From Watersipora subatra (lineage: Eukaryota > Bryozoa > Gymnolaemata > Cheilostomatida > Watersiporidae), in the NCBI RefSeq assembly GCF_963576615.1, contig NC_088713.1:44498817-44562816 (forward strand): a DNA stretch of 64,000 nt, read 5' to 3'. The position numbers and the translations under genes are program-made. A model generated the notes under the pieces. That model did not search any database. It saw only the letters and a list, made by a program, of their open reading frames with translations, and was not told the DNA's origin. Shown one piece after another: positions 26,601-35,995 of this stretch; the first letter of the stretch is position 1, and each line of letters starts with the position of its first letter.

Positions 26601-29600
26601 TTTAATTTTGTGTTATTGTTATTAAGTATTGTTACTGTGCACATAACATAAGGCAAAGCAGTTGAAGATTGATCGGTTTTGAAACAAAGTTGGTGTACGG
26701 GAACCGTAACTGAGCAGCCGGATAGCTAGATATAATATTGTTAAGTGTTTGTACAACATTTTAGTAAAATATTTTTCGAAGCTGTTTATATAATTTTATT
26801 CTCAATTTAATTATGTCTGTGCTTTTTCTTGACATTTGTTGCTAATAATTTTGTTTGCAGAGACAGCTGAGACAACGTTTAAGTTTACAGAAAAGTCAAT
26901 GGTTTATACAAGAACAGAAGGTAAGCTTTTAGCTATCTCAACAATCACAAAAAAGTTCTAAACCACATAAATTAGCGGTTTAATTTTGCATTATTGTTAT
27001 TAAATATTGTTACTGTGCACATAACATAAGGCAAAGCAGTTGAAGATTATTCGGTTTTAAAAGAAAGTAGTTGTACGAGAACCGTAACTGAGCAGCCCGA
27101 TAGCTAGATATAATATTGTTAAGTGTTTGTACAACATTTTAGTAAAGTATTTTTTGAAGCTGCTTATAAGAATTTATTTTCAATTTAATTACGTCTGTGC
27201 TTGTTCTTTATGTTTATTGCTAATAATTTTGTTTGCAGAAACAGCTGAGACTACCAAGGTCATGGAAAGGTCAATAGCTCATTCAAGTACAGAAGGTAAA
27301 CTCTTTAACTATTTCAACCTTTACAGAAACTGTTTAACATAAAATATTAAGTGTTCGCAGTTATTGTGTCAAATATTGACCCAGATATAAATATGTTGGC
27401 ATACGTTTTACATTTTTAGTGCCTAGCATTAAATTCAATTTATTTTCATTTAAATTCTTAGAATGCTTTCAGCTACTGACTGTGGTAGTAAAAGCAATGC
27501 ATCATAAACAATAAACATTAGTTTAAGTTTACTAACATAAATCATATAATTAAAGCACTGTTATTTAGTGAAATAAGTTGATTCCCTTTAATTTTATTTT
27601 GATAACAAGCAAATAAAAATGAATCTGAAAAGCTAAGAAATCATTGGTTGAATGATTAGTTTTAAAGCATTTATGTTAAGGAGATCTTGAGTAAGTTTTA
27701 AGCGTTTCTTCCTTTTTACTTATTCAAAATTTATATGACATGAATAATTTTTTTAAAACCTTACTACACATGTATCAAATCTAATGTAATAGCACAATTA
27801 TAATCATCAGACAAAAGTTGGGTTATCCTAAAAAAGGTCACTATTGTTAAAAAATATCTGAAAACATTTAGACAGGGATGGTCATTATATGTTTACCAAG
27901 TGTTGCTGTCAGTAGAGAAATTAAGTTAAAAGGTTTCAAGATTTTTCAGATCATGTTGCTAAAAAAAAACTCAACCAAAAGAACTGGAAAGATTTTCAAG
28001 CAAAAAAAGTATTTGGAAAGCTGCACTTAGAAACTCTCAAGCAAAACTCTGATTGTCTCATCAATGCAGAAAAGTGTGAGAAGCATTTTAATGATTTTTT
28101 CGAATTTGGTTCATAGCTAAAAATTACAAAGTACCTGCTTTATTGATAGTTTTTAATAGTTTTTTTTATGATTGGGAGATTAAAAGCAGTTATGGCTAGT
28201 ATGCTAGCAAACTAGTAAACAACAAGCAGCAAACAAAACTCAACATTTTTCTCAGATTTTTGAACTATTGCAAGGTGATTTAAACACACTTGTAAATACT
28301 AATCAATCGTTAAAATGTTTATTCAAACTGCAGGATGAGGCAGTCACCAGACATCATGAATAGCAATAACTGCGCCTCATACGTAGATGGGTTAGGGCTC
28401 CAACAATAAGATTTGCATCAATATTTTTTAGTTTTTTTTCTGTTGGACCAAAGGAGTTTTTTAACACCTATCGTTTTTGCTATTACCATGTTTTCATTTA
28501 CTTAAAAAAATTTTTTCCCTGAAACTAACTGTTTTTTACATAATATTATTATACTTATTATAATTATTATATATACAGTAAATACCTAAGAGTCACTGCT
28601 TGTTAAAAACTTCAAACAAAAAAACATGCAAGCCTACAATTGTTTATTCAGAACCTGGAGCTTGTTTGATTTTAAAAACTAGTTTCCTAAAGACTCGAAA
28701 TTTTTTGTTTTATTTCAAAAATTGGAAATAGAAAACGATAACTAAATTGTAAAACTATTTTGAGAGCTGACTATGTTCAATTAACTGTATTTGTTTACAG
28801 TTCCAATTGCAGAAGGGAAAGAAAGGAAAAACTTGCCAGAAACCAAAGGTATGAAAAGTGAATGTGAAAAACAATAGACAGCCAACATTTTGACAAATTT
28901 TGAAACTCTCTCAAAAACTTCAAAACATAATGAAATAATTGAAATAATTTTTTTTGTGATCATATCAAATCTTGAAATGATCAAAACAAATGTTCACGAA
29001 GCTGAATTTCAGGTTGTTTTAAGGAGATTCAAGAAAACATCAACTGAACAGTGTGCTTGATTAAATTTTGCACTAAATATGGCCAAGTTTCTTGAAAAAA
29101 ATTTTTTGTGAATTCTTTTTTCAGAACTGTTCATCTAGTTTTGTTTTTACTCTTTGTGTCGTGTTTTAGCATTGCGAGCCAGAATAGCTTTTTAAAATTA
29201 CTTGTCTAAAGTATAAAATTTTGGTTTGTAAAAAAATAGATAGTCATATGTATATAAAAATATAATGTTTTTAATATATGATAAAATAATATTATTATAA
29301 CATCAAAAAATCAAACAAATGTGTCATACAAATAATTTTCTTTCTACTTCTAGAGAAATACTTAGATGTTTGGTTTACTCTCGGCCTTGTTGCTCATATT
29401 GTGATAGTGCTGATAATAGTGGTCACACTGAAAAAGTCTGACAGAGAAGAAAAGGGTAAGTAATACTTTGGTTCAAATGAAAACCAAAACTATCAAAAGA
29501 AGCTTTTTTTTAATCCGTATGATGCTACAGACAACGAAAAAATAATTTACTCTGTTACATATTGGAAACTGAAATTTATTTTCTAGTCAAAGCAAAGCAA

Positions 29601-31567
29601 TTGTTTTTAATGTCCCCACCATGATTTACTAGTCTAATAAACTTTTCGCGGTAATATATAAAATTAATATGCAATATATAGTAGGTTAATGTACTACCAA
29701 GTATTTACTTCATAGTATTGTCTAACTATGTAATTGTATTTTGTTATGATATTATTCTATTTGCAGCAGAACTCTAATGTTATTTGTGAAATAGAATACT
29801 TAGCAAAATCATTCTAAACTTTTTCAACATACTTTCATATTAAATAAATCTATAATTTTATATCTGTCACCGACAATTGCCAATCATTTTTGGTAACTGC
29901 TATAATTTGTCTAGCTCAACAACTAATCTTTGAATGAATAGTTTAACAATTTTGGAAACCTGGCAACAATTTTGGAAACCTGGCAAATAGTTTACAAATA
30001 TTGTTGGGTTAACTTTATTTTTGTTTTTTTGTGTGATTTATTTTCATCAACAAAATTAGTTAAACAAAGGGAAAAAGCTGAAGGATTGATGAAGCCCATA
30101 ATACGCAATATCATAGCTAGTCGTGGCGTTGGTTTTTTGTTATTGTGTAATCAGGGTCAATTTTTACGGGTAACTAGGTATTATTCACCTGTTAAAATAT
30201 GTTTGAAACTCTCTCTCGAAACTAGCCACTGTCTCTACTTTTTTAATAGCCTTAGGAAATCGGTTCAAAAAATGGCCTGCTGGAAATCCACCCTGCGATG
30301 GCCTGCACGGGAAAAAGATTGTGGCAGATTTAGACAGGCATTTGATAATCGGATTTAATATACTGTGCGGGGGGAGGAGGGGGGGTGGGGTGTAATTACG
30401 ATAAAATTCTTGATCCGCTAGAAGTATAATGTGGTATGAATATATTGAACTGATAGGTAGTATAGATGATGATTTGAATAGAGGTTCGGTGTAGGTGGTG
30501 CAAGGTTTTTTGTGAATGTTCTTTAGCCTGCACTTTTGAAGTTATTCAATTTAAAACAACAGGTCTGCAGGATGTTTTGTTGCTATTTTACTCTAATATC
30601 TATTTGTTAAGGCTTTTTTGGAACATTGTATTAAATACTCGAATAATGAAAATGTCGTCCACTAAGTTGTTTTAACACAGAACATAGTCTAATAGCTCTA
30701 TAACTAGTTTGACTAACAACAATGTTAATCCCTTCTTAACGTGACTTGTTAAGTATTATATATTGATAGTGCAGACTACTAGGCGAGTGCCCAGTTTGTG
30801 TATAGTGTAAATTACTAGGTTCTACTCATGTTGTATGTAGGTCACAAGGTTTTACTGAGCTGTAGGACAATTTAATAAGTTTTACTTACCTATTGTGTAG
30901 ATTACTAATTTCCACTCACCTATACTCTAGATTACTAAGTTATACTCATCTATACTGCAGATAACTATGTTTAACTTACCTATCTACTGTATATTACTAA
31001 GTTATACTCATCTCTACTGTATATTACTATGTTTAACGTACCTATAAACTTTAGACTACTAACTTATACCCATCTATACTGCAAATTACTAAGTTCAACT
31101 TATATACTGTAGATTACTAAGTTATACTCATCTATACTGCAGATTACTATGTTTAACTTACCTATATACTCTAGACTACTAACTTATACCCATCTATACT
31201 GCAAATTACTAAGTTCAACTTACCTATATACTGTAGACTACTAACTTATACTCATCTATACTGCAGATTACTATGTTTAACTTACCTATATACTGCAGAT
31301 TGCTCAGTTATGCTCATCTATACTGCAGATTACTCAGTTATACTCATCTATACTGTAGATTACTAAGTTATATTCATTTATACTGCAGATTACTAAGTTC
31401 TACTTAACAAACTTTACTGTAGATTACTCACATTTTGAATAAAACAATTGTATTTAATTTACATTTCAGAAAGAATTCGAGAGCTAAGCTCACTTTTGCT
31501 GCAGAGTCAAAGAGCATCAAAGTCAGCTAAAAGCAGCAGTCTGGTCGAATTCTCCAATCACAGATAA
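10836..31567 (+). CDS. F-type-lectin/FN3 single-pass membrane receptor, multi-exon, 5' end missing
   Basis: Fourteen exons can be joined, all in phase 1: 10836-10985, 12580-12798, 15053-15271, 21195-21350, 22820-23026, 23893-24012, 25133-25189, 25702-25761, 26078-26134, 26483-26542, 26861-26920, 27239-27295, 28801-28848, 29354-29455, then the terminal exon 31470-31567 (the first exon's membership is the least certain). The joined frame has no stop before TAA at 31565-31567. It predicts an extracellular lectin-like domain, FN3-like modules, a Thr/Ser-rich stalk, one transmembrane helix and a 32-residue tail without a kinase or phosphatase domain. I infer a cell-surface recognition or adhesion receptor. 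A signal peptide is not seen. About 550 residues are accounted for. An exon may be missing between 15271 and 21195, where half of an FN3 unit seems absent. Confidence 0.75.
11908..12470 (+). repeat. Tandem duplication of about 287 bp in the intron before the lectin exon
   Basis: Copy 1 starts at GCGCATCATTAAATTTG (11908) and copy 2 at GCGCAACATTAAATTTG (12195). Matching order continues through TAATATGGTTAATGTAA, GCATTATTACAAA, TTTATGATAT, CATTTGTAACAGC and the ATGT(T/C)GCATCT/GTATCT end. The copies have drifted with small indels, so the duplication is old. Confidence 0.75.
12580..12798 (+). CDS. F-type lectin/discoidin-like domain, first-half exon
   Basis: The exon encodes [12 protein letters not shown], then [14 protein letters not shown] and [19 protein letters not shown]. 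The order N-(V/I)-A-x-G-K-P, a D-G turn and W-W-(R/Q)-V-D-L is the hallmark of the first half of F-type lectin (fucolectin) and related F5/8-type domains. The donor at 12799 gives phase 1. The acceptor is either after 12579 or after 12600; both keep the frame. The His that normally sits in the loop before WW in fucose-binding members is not seen, where CDSG stands instead, so fucose binding is doubtful. Confidence 0.8.
12930..13110. repeat. AT-rich microsatellite region
   Basis: A perfect (AT)n run at about 12938-12960 is followed by degenerate TATATA/TATTTA blocks to about 13100. The open frame across it reflects the repeat only. Confidence 0.8.
14215..14842. mobile_element. MITE-like element with long terminal inverted repeats
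   Basis: The left arm from about 14215 to 14530 matches the complement of the right arm from about 14842 down to 14550. Shared blocks are GAGTACT..AGC(A/G)TTGCA, AGAAAAGCTCT(T/C)AATT, CAGAGACACTTTCGGGC and GTAGACCTTTG(A/G)ATATC. Open frames on the two strands read the same peptide (PKVSL), which confirms the symmetry. There is no transposase. The target duplication is not resolved. Confidence 0.8.
15053..15271 (+). CDS. F-type lectin/discoidin-like domain, second-half exon
   Basis: The acceptor TTTTTTCAG and donor GTAAGT bound a phase 1-1 exon of 73 codons. The protein has two cysteines about 15 residues apart (KNC...KDC), an RFRHVRV strand and a [10 protein letters not shown] end. These match the C-terminal half of F-type lectin domains, where R-Y-V-x-(V/I) and L-x-E-V-x-V-(Y/F)-G close the barrel. 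It continues the frame of 12580-12798 exactly. Confidence 0.8.
15672..15908 (+). CDS. Candidate first exon with CCAAT-containing upstream region
   Basis: An ATG in AAAATGGCG context at 15794 opens a 38-codon frame rich in Phe and Asp ([20 protein letters not shown]). It ends at AAA|GTAAAG after 15908 in phase 1. CCAAT motifs stand upstream at about 15672 and 15720. It lies in an intron of the lectin receptor on the same strand. It could be the first exon of a nested gene or of a mobile element. I do not recognise the peptide and saw no following exon. Confidence 0.3.
15909..21194. other. Large receptor intron, mostly featureless
   Basis: Apart from the weak candidate at 19545-19640 and a loose inverted pair around 17477-17575 (CTTGTCAGCCACAA and its complement), nothing was recognised. 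If the lectin protein has a further FN3 first-half exon, it should be here. Confidence 0.4.
19545..19640 (+). CDS. Weak exon candidate with an FN3 F-strand-like motif
   Basis: The frame ends in [14 protein letters not shown] and then GAG|GTATGA. The Y-x-V-x-V-x-A run is FN3-like and the place fits a missing FN3 half. However, its donor is phase 0, unlike every other exon of the receptor, and in the phase-1 frame a stop precedes the donor. It is kept only as a lead. Confidence 0.15.
21195..21350 (+). CDS. FN3-like second-half exon
   Basis: Bounded by GTAG and GTAAGT, phase 1-1, 52 codons. The protein [15 protein letters not shown], then [17 protein letters not shown], aligns in layout with the exon at 23893 ([18 protein letters not shown]). 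Both look like the C-terminal strands of an FN3-type beta sandwich. The matching N-terminal half was not found in the 6-kb intron upstream. Confidence 0.7.
22820..23026 (+). CDS. FN3-like first-half exon
   Basis: Acceptor CTTTTAG, donor GTAAGT, phase 1-1, 69 codons. The protein begins [10 protein letters not shown], as an FN3 A strand does, and continues into [18 protein letters not shown] with two cysteines. Joined to the exon at 23893 it makes one FN3-like module of about 110 residues. The donor region was later duplicated in the intron (see 23013-23209). Confidence 0.75.
23013..23209 (+). repeat. Duplicated exon end and splice donor with an inverted piece between
   Basis: Bases 23013-23096, which hold the last bases of the exon, the GTAAGT donor and the first intron bases, recur at 23126-23209, offset by 113 bp with few changes. 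Between them, 23111-23127 is an inverted copy of the donor segment. The second copy therefore carries an intact decoy donor at 23140. Use of the decoy would add 113 nt and shift the frame. Confidence 0.85.
23570..23625. repeat. AT microsatellite in receptor intron
   Basis: A near-perfect TA dinucleotide run extends from about 23575 to 23625 with a few interruptions. Confidence 0.85.
23893..24012 (+). CDS. FN3-like second-half exon
   Basis: The acceptor is the AG at 23891-23892, and the donor is GTAATG after 24012. Forty codons, phase 1-1, encode [20 protein letters not shown] followed by a basic run and IIIP. An AG at 23904 would put a stop in frame, so the upstream AG is preferred. It completes the module begun at 22820. 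Confidence 0.75.
25133..27295 (+). CDS. Tandem array of six stalk exons (57 or 60 nt each)
   Basis: The exons are 25133-25189, 25702-25761, 26078-26134, 26483-26542, 26861-26920 and 27239-27295. Each starts after TT(T/G)(A/C)CAG or CACAG, ends GAAG|GTAA or GGAG|GTAA, is phase 1-1, and encodes 19-20 residues of the form xAETT(F/K)xxTE(R/K/G)SxAYTRTE. Two forms occur: 57-nt exons with TTKV(T/M)E or TTMFTE, and 60-nt exons with TTF(N/K)FTE. Flanking introns are also duplicated. A block of about 780 bp carrying a 60-nt and a 57-nt exon repeats, and then a 378-bp part repeats again. Thr/Ser density suggests an O-glycosylated spacer between the FN3 modules and the membrane. Confidence 0.8.
27296..28800. 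other. Receptor intron after the stalk array, no exon seen
   Basis: The first 200 bp repeat the intron sequence found after the other 57-nt stalk exons. The rest shows no exon with phase-1 borders. Confidence 0.5.
28801..28848 (+). CDS. Short linker exon before the membrane
   Basis: Acceptor TTGTTTACAG, donor GTATGA, phase 1-1, 48 nt. It encodes a charged linker, [15 protein letters not shown]. It is too short for certainty alone but fits the frame on both sides. Confidence 0.6.
29354..29455 (+). CDS. Transmembrane exon
   Basis: Acceptor CTTCTAG, donor GTAAGT, phase 1-1, 34 codons. After EKYLDVW comes an uncharged run, [19 protein letters not shown], of about 20 residues, followed by KKSDREEK. 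The positive charges after the hydrophobic helix fit the stop-transfer side of a type I membrane protein with the tail in the cytoplasm. Confidence 0.8.
30361..30394 (+). repeat. G-rich tract
   Basis: A run of about 30 bp made almost only of G, with runs of 5-8, stands out in AT-rich DNA. The G runs could fold into a quadruplex. Confidence 0.6.
30760..31430 (+). repeat. Minisatellite, about 30-bp unit, in the last receptor intron
   Basis: Units such as TACTGCAGATTACTAAGTTA plus TACTCATCTA recur about twenty times. Two alternating versions end in ACTCATCTA or ACTTACCTATA. Units are best preserved from 30890 to 31400. The array ends about 40 bp before the acceptor of the terminal exon. Confidence 0.85.
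31470..31567 (+). CDS. Terminal exon: cytoplasmic tail and stop
   Basis: Acceptor TTTCAG, phase 1 entry, TAA at 31565-31567. The 32-residue tail ([14 protein letters not shown], then a Ser/Lys-rich end) has no tyrosine motif and no enzyme domain. The Leu-rich start could form a helix. No close AATAAA follows; the first I see is at about 32399, which would give a long 3' UTR. Confidence 0.7.
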
Positions 31568-31682
31568 AATTTTTGTGAATTTTAAACAGATTCCCGTAGC
31601 AACAGTAGCAATATAATAATAATAATAATATAATTCCTGCAGCAATATAATTATGACTTTCATGTTTTCTTTTTGAGCCATT

Positions 31683-31810
31683 GTCTAGTATTGGTCTTTA
31701 ATCAAAAGTATCACAGGTCTAAAACCATCATTGATGCTACCAAACACTCTAAACCTAAGATACTCTATGAAAGCATATGAAAGTTTGGCTACACTAAAAC
31801 AATGTTTGGC
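31683..31810 (-). pseudogene. Calx-beta-like exon fragment, copy 1
   Basis: On the minus strand this reads AKLSYAFIEYLRFRVFGSIN then DGFRPVILLIKD. It matches the plus-strand segments at 35753 and 38055 closely. The pattern of a strand, then SINDDGFE and a hydrophobic strand recalls Calx-beta-type extracellular repeats, but the family call is inference. It stops early and has no splice borders. Confidence 0.4.
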
Positions 31811-31985
31811 TGATTTCAATTTATTATTGGCATTCGACGCTAACATTTCAAAGTACTCCAAAGCACTCCAAAGTCTATTAGTCAAGTTAAGTTTTTTATG
31901 AATACCTGGCAATACTAAAGAGTTTAGAAATTTCTTTTATGTAGCTCCATATATCTGTTCTATATCTGAGATAAAAATTTTGTGT

Positions 31986-32321
31986 TCACACTGTTTTATA
32001 ATGTCTTTCAAATAACTTAATTTGGTAAAAATTAAATAAGCTTATAAGTGTCTTTGCTTGTTGCCTATATAGTGCTCTACAAGAAAAACTTACTACAGTC
32101 AAGTCTGCTCGAAACTGTACCATTTTCAGGCAATCATTACATTCTAAAAATATACTCAGTCTTTCACCTCTTAAAATAAACTGACAAAGGAAAGTTAAGA
32201 AGTAACTAATTGAATCGTCTAAAAACAAATTCCAATAGCTTGTAACAATAAATCTGATTGTTAGGTTATAAAATAATTGGTTTAATACTATGTCCTTAAT
32301 AAATATAAAAAGGTACAGCAA
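31986..32321 (-). other. Open frame of 111 codons, probably chance
   Basis: A hydrophobic frame rich in Phe, Leu and Tyr, as AT-rich DNA often gives. No motif or splice context was seen. It lies upstream of the Calx-beta-like fragment on the same strand and could be part of the same decayed insertion. Confidence 0.15.
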
Positions 32322-32689
32322 AGAAATTAGGTCACTCTGACTAAACTGTAGCTATTGATCAGGTTCATTAACCTAATTTAAACAGGATTCTTTTAAGTAA
32401 TAAAAGGAAGAAAACCGAACAAAAGCGTGTTGTTTATTTTTTTTAATGATTCTCCTGATCTCTTTGAAGTCAGCTTTAGGGGTTTTGTCTAGAATTACCA
32501 TTTCCCTCTTTCCATGAGTATATAACTACACAATCTCTGTCTGAATTGCATAAAGCAGAAAAACCACGAGTCCAATAATACTTCATAATTGGTTTGCCAT
32601 GTTCAGCCAATGATTCCCTAATTCTCTCTGTTATAATGTTTTGCAGCTTTCACGTTTATTATAATAAATTATTGTTTTACGCTAAACTT

Positions 32690-32815
32690 TTACCTATATA
32701 TATGTATATATATATTTAACTATATATTTAACCCATATATACATATATATAAACATATATATATTTAACGATATATTTAACCCATATATATATACATATT
32801 TATGGGTTAACCGGC
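32690..32815. repeat. TA-rich microsatellite with TTTAACCCATATAT units
   Basis: TATATA runs are separated by TTAAC(C)CATATA about every 35-40 bp. It borders the 3' end of the LINE fragment. Confidence 0.7.
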
Positions 32816-32821
32816 CATATC

Positions 32822-32882
32822 GGTTAACCGGGGTGAGAAAACGATTATATATATATAATTGTTTTCTCACCCCGGTTAACCC
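32822..32882. repeat. 61-bp near-perfect palindrome
   Basis: GGTTAACCGGGGTGAGAAAAC at 32822-32842 is exactly complementary to 32862-32882. The 19 bases between are nearly all self-complementary TA. GGTTAACC is itself a palindrome and also occurs just upstream. A cruciform or hairpin is expected. Confidence 0.9.
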
Positions 32883-32884
32883 AT

Positions 32885-34525
32885 ATGGGGGTAATTTCTG
32901 CTCTAACTCGGGTCTCCTACCAGAGATCTGGGAGTTTGAGCACTCACCTCAAGGTCTTAGCTGTTCCCAATAGCACACATTTCTGCAACTCACCTGAGTT
33001 GATTGCTGTCCGTATCTGGGCAAGCCACATTTTATGCACGGGTGTTATTGCATCCAGTGCTCCAATGACTACTGGAATTAAAGTTGTTCTTACATCCCAG
33101 CTTTTTTCAATCTCTTCTCCAAGAGGGAGATATATCTCTACCTTTTCTTTTTATTTGTTGGCTATATTGTACTCTTTGGGTACTGCTATATCTATTATAG
33201 TAGCCTTCTTATTCTCCTTGTCCACCACCACTATATCTGGTTGGTTTGCTAGGATATGCTAGTCAGTCCGGATGTAGAAGCCTCAGAGGATCTTAAGGCG
33301 GTCATTGTCATTTACCTTACCAGTAGCTTTCAACCATTGTTGTGGTTTATTAAGTTCATAGTCATCACATAGACTTCTATACACAACCCTGTGACATGAT
33401 TATGCCGCTCAGTGAATGCATTTCCTGCTAGCTGCTTGCATCCACTGATGATGTGTTGGATGGTCTCAGGTGCATCTTTGCACAGTCTGCATCCATGATC
33501 GTATTTAGTGTGATATAGCTTTGTTTTGAGTTGCCTTATGGGAGCATTTGCTTTTGGGCTGCCATCAGAAGCAATTCTGTATTGGCCGTTAGGTTTCCTT
33601 TGTTCAGCCACATATATGTCTGGTGAAGATCGCCAACCTTAGATAGTTGTCAGTGGTAGGCACCATGAAAAAGTTTTATGTGCAAGTCAATGTTTTCCAC
33701 TTCAGGACGAAGGTCCCTTGTCAGAGCAGCCGACTGATATTCAGCTAGCAACTTATATGAAGTGGCCATGGAGGCTGCATAGGCTTTGATGCTTTGCTCC
33801 TCCTCTTTCACTGTCGGCTGTACACTTTTGAGTTCCCTACCGCCATCTTTCCTATCAAGATACAGTCTAGTAGTATCAGATTTTGCGGAATGCTCTATGC
33901 ATGGTCAGCAGTTTACAAGTTGCTATATCTGTTTCCTTGATGGCTTCTTCAGTCTACTTTATTAAGACTGCTGGATATCTTATTACTGGCAGTGGGTAAG
34001 TATATAAGCCATGACTTGATTGCTGGCATTGAGCCGGCTTTGCAGGACATGCCGAAGGTGTTTCTTTTATTCGGTAATGGCTTTGTGTCCTCGGCTTCGT
34101 GGTTGATGTTGCTTTGCATATACCCCAAGTACTTGTACCCTTCTTCTATATCTTTGATGGTACCATTTGGCATTCTTAGGCCATCTGTGAACATAGAATG
34201 GTCTTTCTTAAGAATTAGCCTTCCACATTTTCAATACCGAAGGTCATTCCGATTTCCTTGCTGTATACCTGAGTGAGGTGTACTAGCAAATCAATATCAC
34301 TTTCTTTGTTAGCGTACAGCTTCATGTCATCCATGTAGACCTGGTGGTTTATCTTGGTGCCACTCTTAAACAAGTACTCGTATTGAGTCTTCTCCAGCAC
34401 ATTGCTTAGAGGGTTTAGACATATGCAGAAAAGCAGCGGTGATAAGGAGTCACCTTGATAGACGCCTCGCTTCATGTTCACACTCGCCAGCTTTTTGCAT
34501 TTAGCTTCCAGTTCCGTCTTCATTT
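32885..34525 (-). pseudogene. 5'-truncated LINE with reverse transcriptase and RLE endonuclease, decayed
   Basis: Reading from 34525 downward, the RT palm segments are RGVYQGDSLSPLLFCICLNP and YMDDMKLYA (catalytic Asp pair), followed by YKYLGY. Further on comes a C-x2-C-x7-H-x4-C motif (CRLCKDAPETIQHIISGC) followed by RHNHV. Last is RPDIVVVD-like sequence with IIDIAVP, matching the PD-(D/E)XK restriction-like endonuclease of R2/R4/NeSL-type LINEs. The order RT, CCHC, RHN, PD..D fixes the class as RLE-type. Several stops and frame changes break it. The 5' part is absent, as in usual target-primed truncation. A second copy lies at 61655-62200. Confidence 0.8.
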
Positions 34526-34549
34526 GGTCATTGACATCTTGAAGTGCAT

Positions 34550-35750
34550 CTTAATTTTTAACATCTATCAATGAAGTTTGCTTATCGATTAACTCCTTAC
34601 AATGAAAGTGTGTTTGTAAGTTATGTTGCAGCTGATAAACAGTAGCAAAAACCGATTAACTCAACTTTTACCCTACAATATATTTCGCTTGTTCCCTTGA
34701 GTTTAATTGTCACGCAAAAAGTTTTAGCTGATCTACACTTAGTATTTTACTATAAAAACTAAATTTTCTGCCATGGAACTTCAATTTAATTTTTTTGTTG
34801 AATTTTTGCAGAAAATTTATTTTGTACAATAATCTGTACATTTGGAATCCAGAAGAACAGTTAAAAAATTTTTAGTTTAGTAGCGATTGCTGAAAAAAAC
34901 TAAGTTAGGCTGTAAAGAGCAGGCCCCATTTTTTAATATGGTTGAATACTACGTGGATATGCAGCTTTGCGCTAGAAATGAAAAAAGGGGTTTTGTACAG
35001 AAAACTTAATATTATTCAACATATTCAACATTAAAATTTACCATTTTAAAATTTAAATGAAGCTGTTTATTTCTGGGTACCATGCTATTTATGATTACAG
35101 TTTATTTCTGTGTAATTCATACGATAGTGGCTGCAGTGCCCACTACAGATCTATACTAATTGAAATAGTCTTGTTGGTTTTGTGAATTTAAACAATTTAA
35201 TTCACGGTTGGCAATGTCTTTTTTTTTGGGTATGGTTTCACAGATTGTTGTTTGATCTGAATGTACACGTAACGCTAGCTATAGTGTTTAATGTGAAGCC
35301 ATTAAAGAATACCATGCGTTCAGATTTTGCGCCCAAGTTACTTCATGGTATAGCCCATTTGAAAGTGTAGTGTGTTGGATAAATGAATGTTAGAAAAACT
35401 CTAGGTTGTGAATTTAAATCTTGTTTGCAGCAAATTTATCAATCTTAAAATTTTATTGCTATAGCTGGAAAGGCAGAAGTACAGAAGTACAGACTGATAA
35501 AGGAACAAGCAATAAGATACATGTATATACATATAGATTTCCCAAAAACTGTCTGAAACTGAATGTGTAAGAATTTTTTAAAGCAGAAATACTTTTAGGT
35601 CATTGCTGAGTCATTTTCTCTTTATTCTTTCAAAACCAAAAGTGGACAACCTATAACTGCCTTGCTTTGTTCTGTTAAATTGATGAAGCAGTCTTTTGAA
35701 ATAACTTAATTTTAAAAATATCGATTCCTAAGTGTACATAGATTCTCTAT
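34550..35750. other. Intergenic sequence, nothing recognised
   Basis: Short open frames only. No repeat pairs or splice-bounded exons were seen. Confidence 0.4.
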
Positions 35751-35752
35751 GC

Positions 35753-35995
35753 AGGCAATTCTTATGCCTGGATATAGTATCTCCTGTTTAAAGTGTTTTG
35801 TAGAATTAATGATGATGACTTTGAATTTGTGATACTACTCATGAAAAGCCCATACTTGGCATTGGCTCAAAATGAACATATACAAATCATTTTGGTATCA
35901 CCAGTTATTGGATTAGTTGCAGCTGTCAGTAATCCACAGTTTGGATTAATAACGAATATTATAAAAAACAACCATCATTCTAAATGAGAATTAAA
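35753..35995 (+). pseudogene. Calx-beta-like exon fragment, copy 2
   Basis: The frame reads CRINDDDFEFVILLMKSPYL, then a Gln/Ile-rich strand, VSPVIGLVAAVSNPQFGLIT and a His/Asn end. The alternating strands, the acidic DDDFE turn and the final GLIT strand followed by an Asn/His run resemble a Calx-beta repeat, where (V/I)TI(I/V)DND closes the fold. It has no flanking splice sites that keep a longer frame. Copies at 31683 and 38055 are about as diverged from it as from each other. Confidence 0.4.

Noticed and set aside
29972-30358. 128-codon open frame between the transmembrane and tail exons
   Set aside because: It lies inside the last receptor intron, has no motif and its composition follows the local AT-rich sequence and a G-rich end.
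30760-31430. CRISPR-like array
   Set aside because: Repeats are contiguous with no unique spacers, and the DNA is eukaryotic.
32885-33262. 125-codon plus-strand frame
   Set aside because: It is the antisense of the LINE endonuclease region, which reads clearly on the minus strand.
33992-34276. 94-codon plus-strand frame
   Set aside because: It is antisense to the LINE reverse transcriptase segment.
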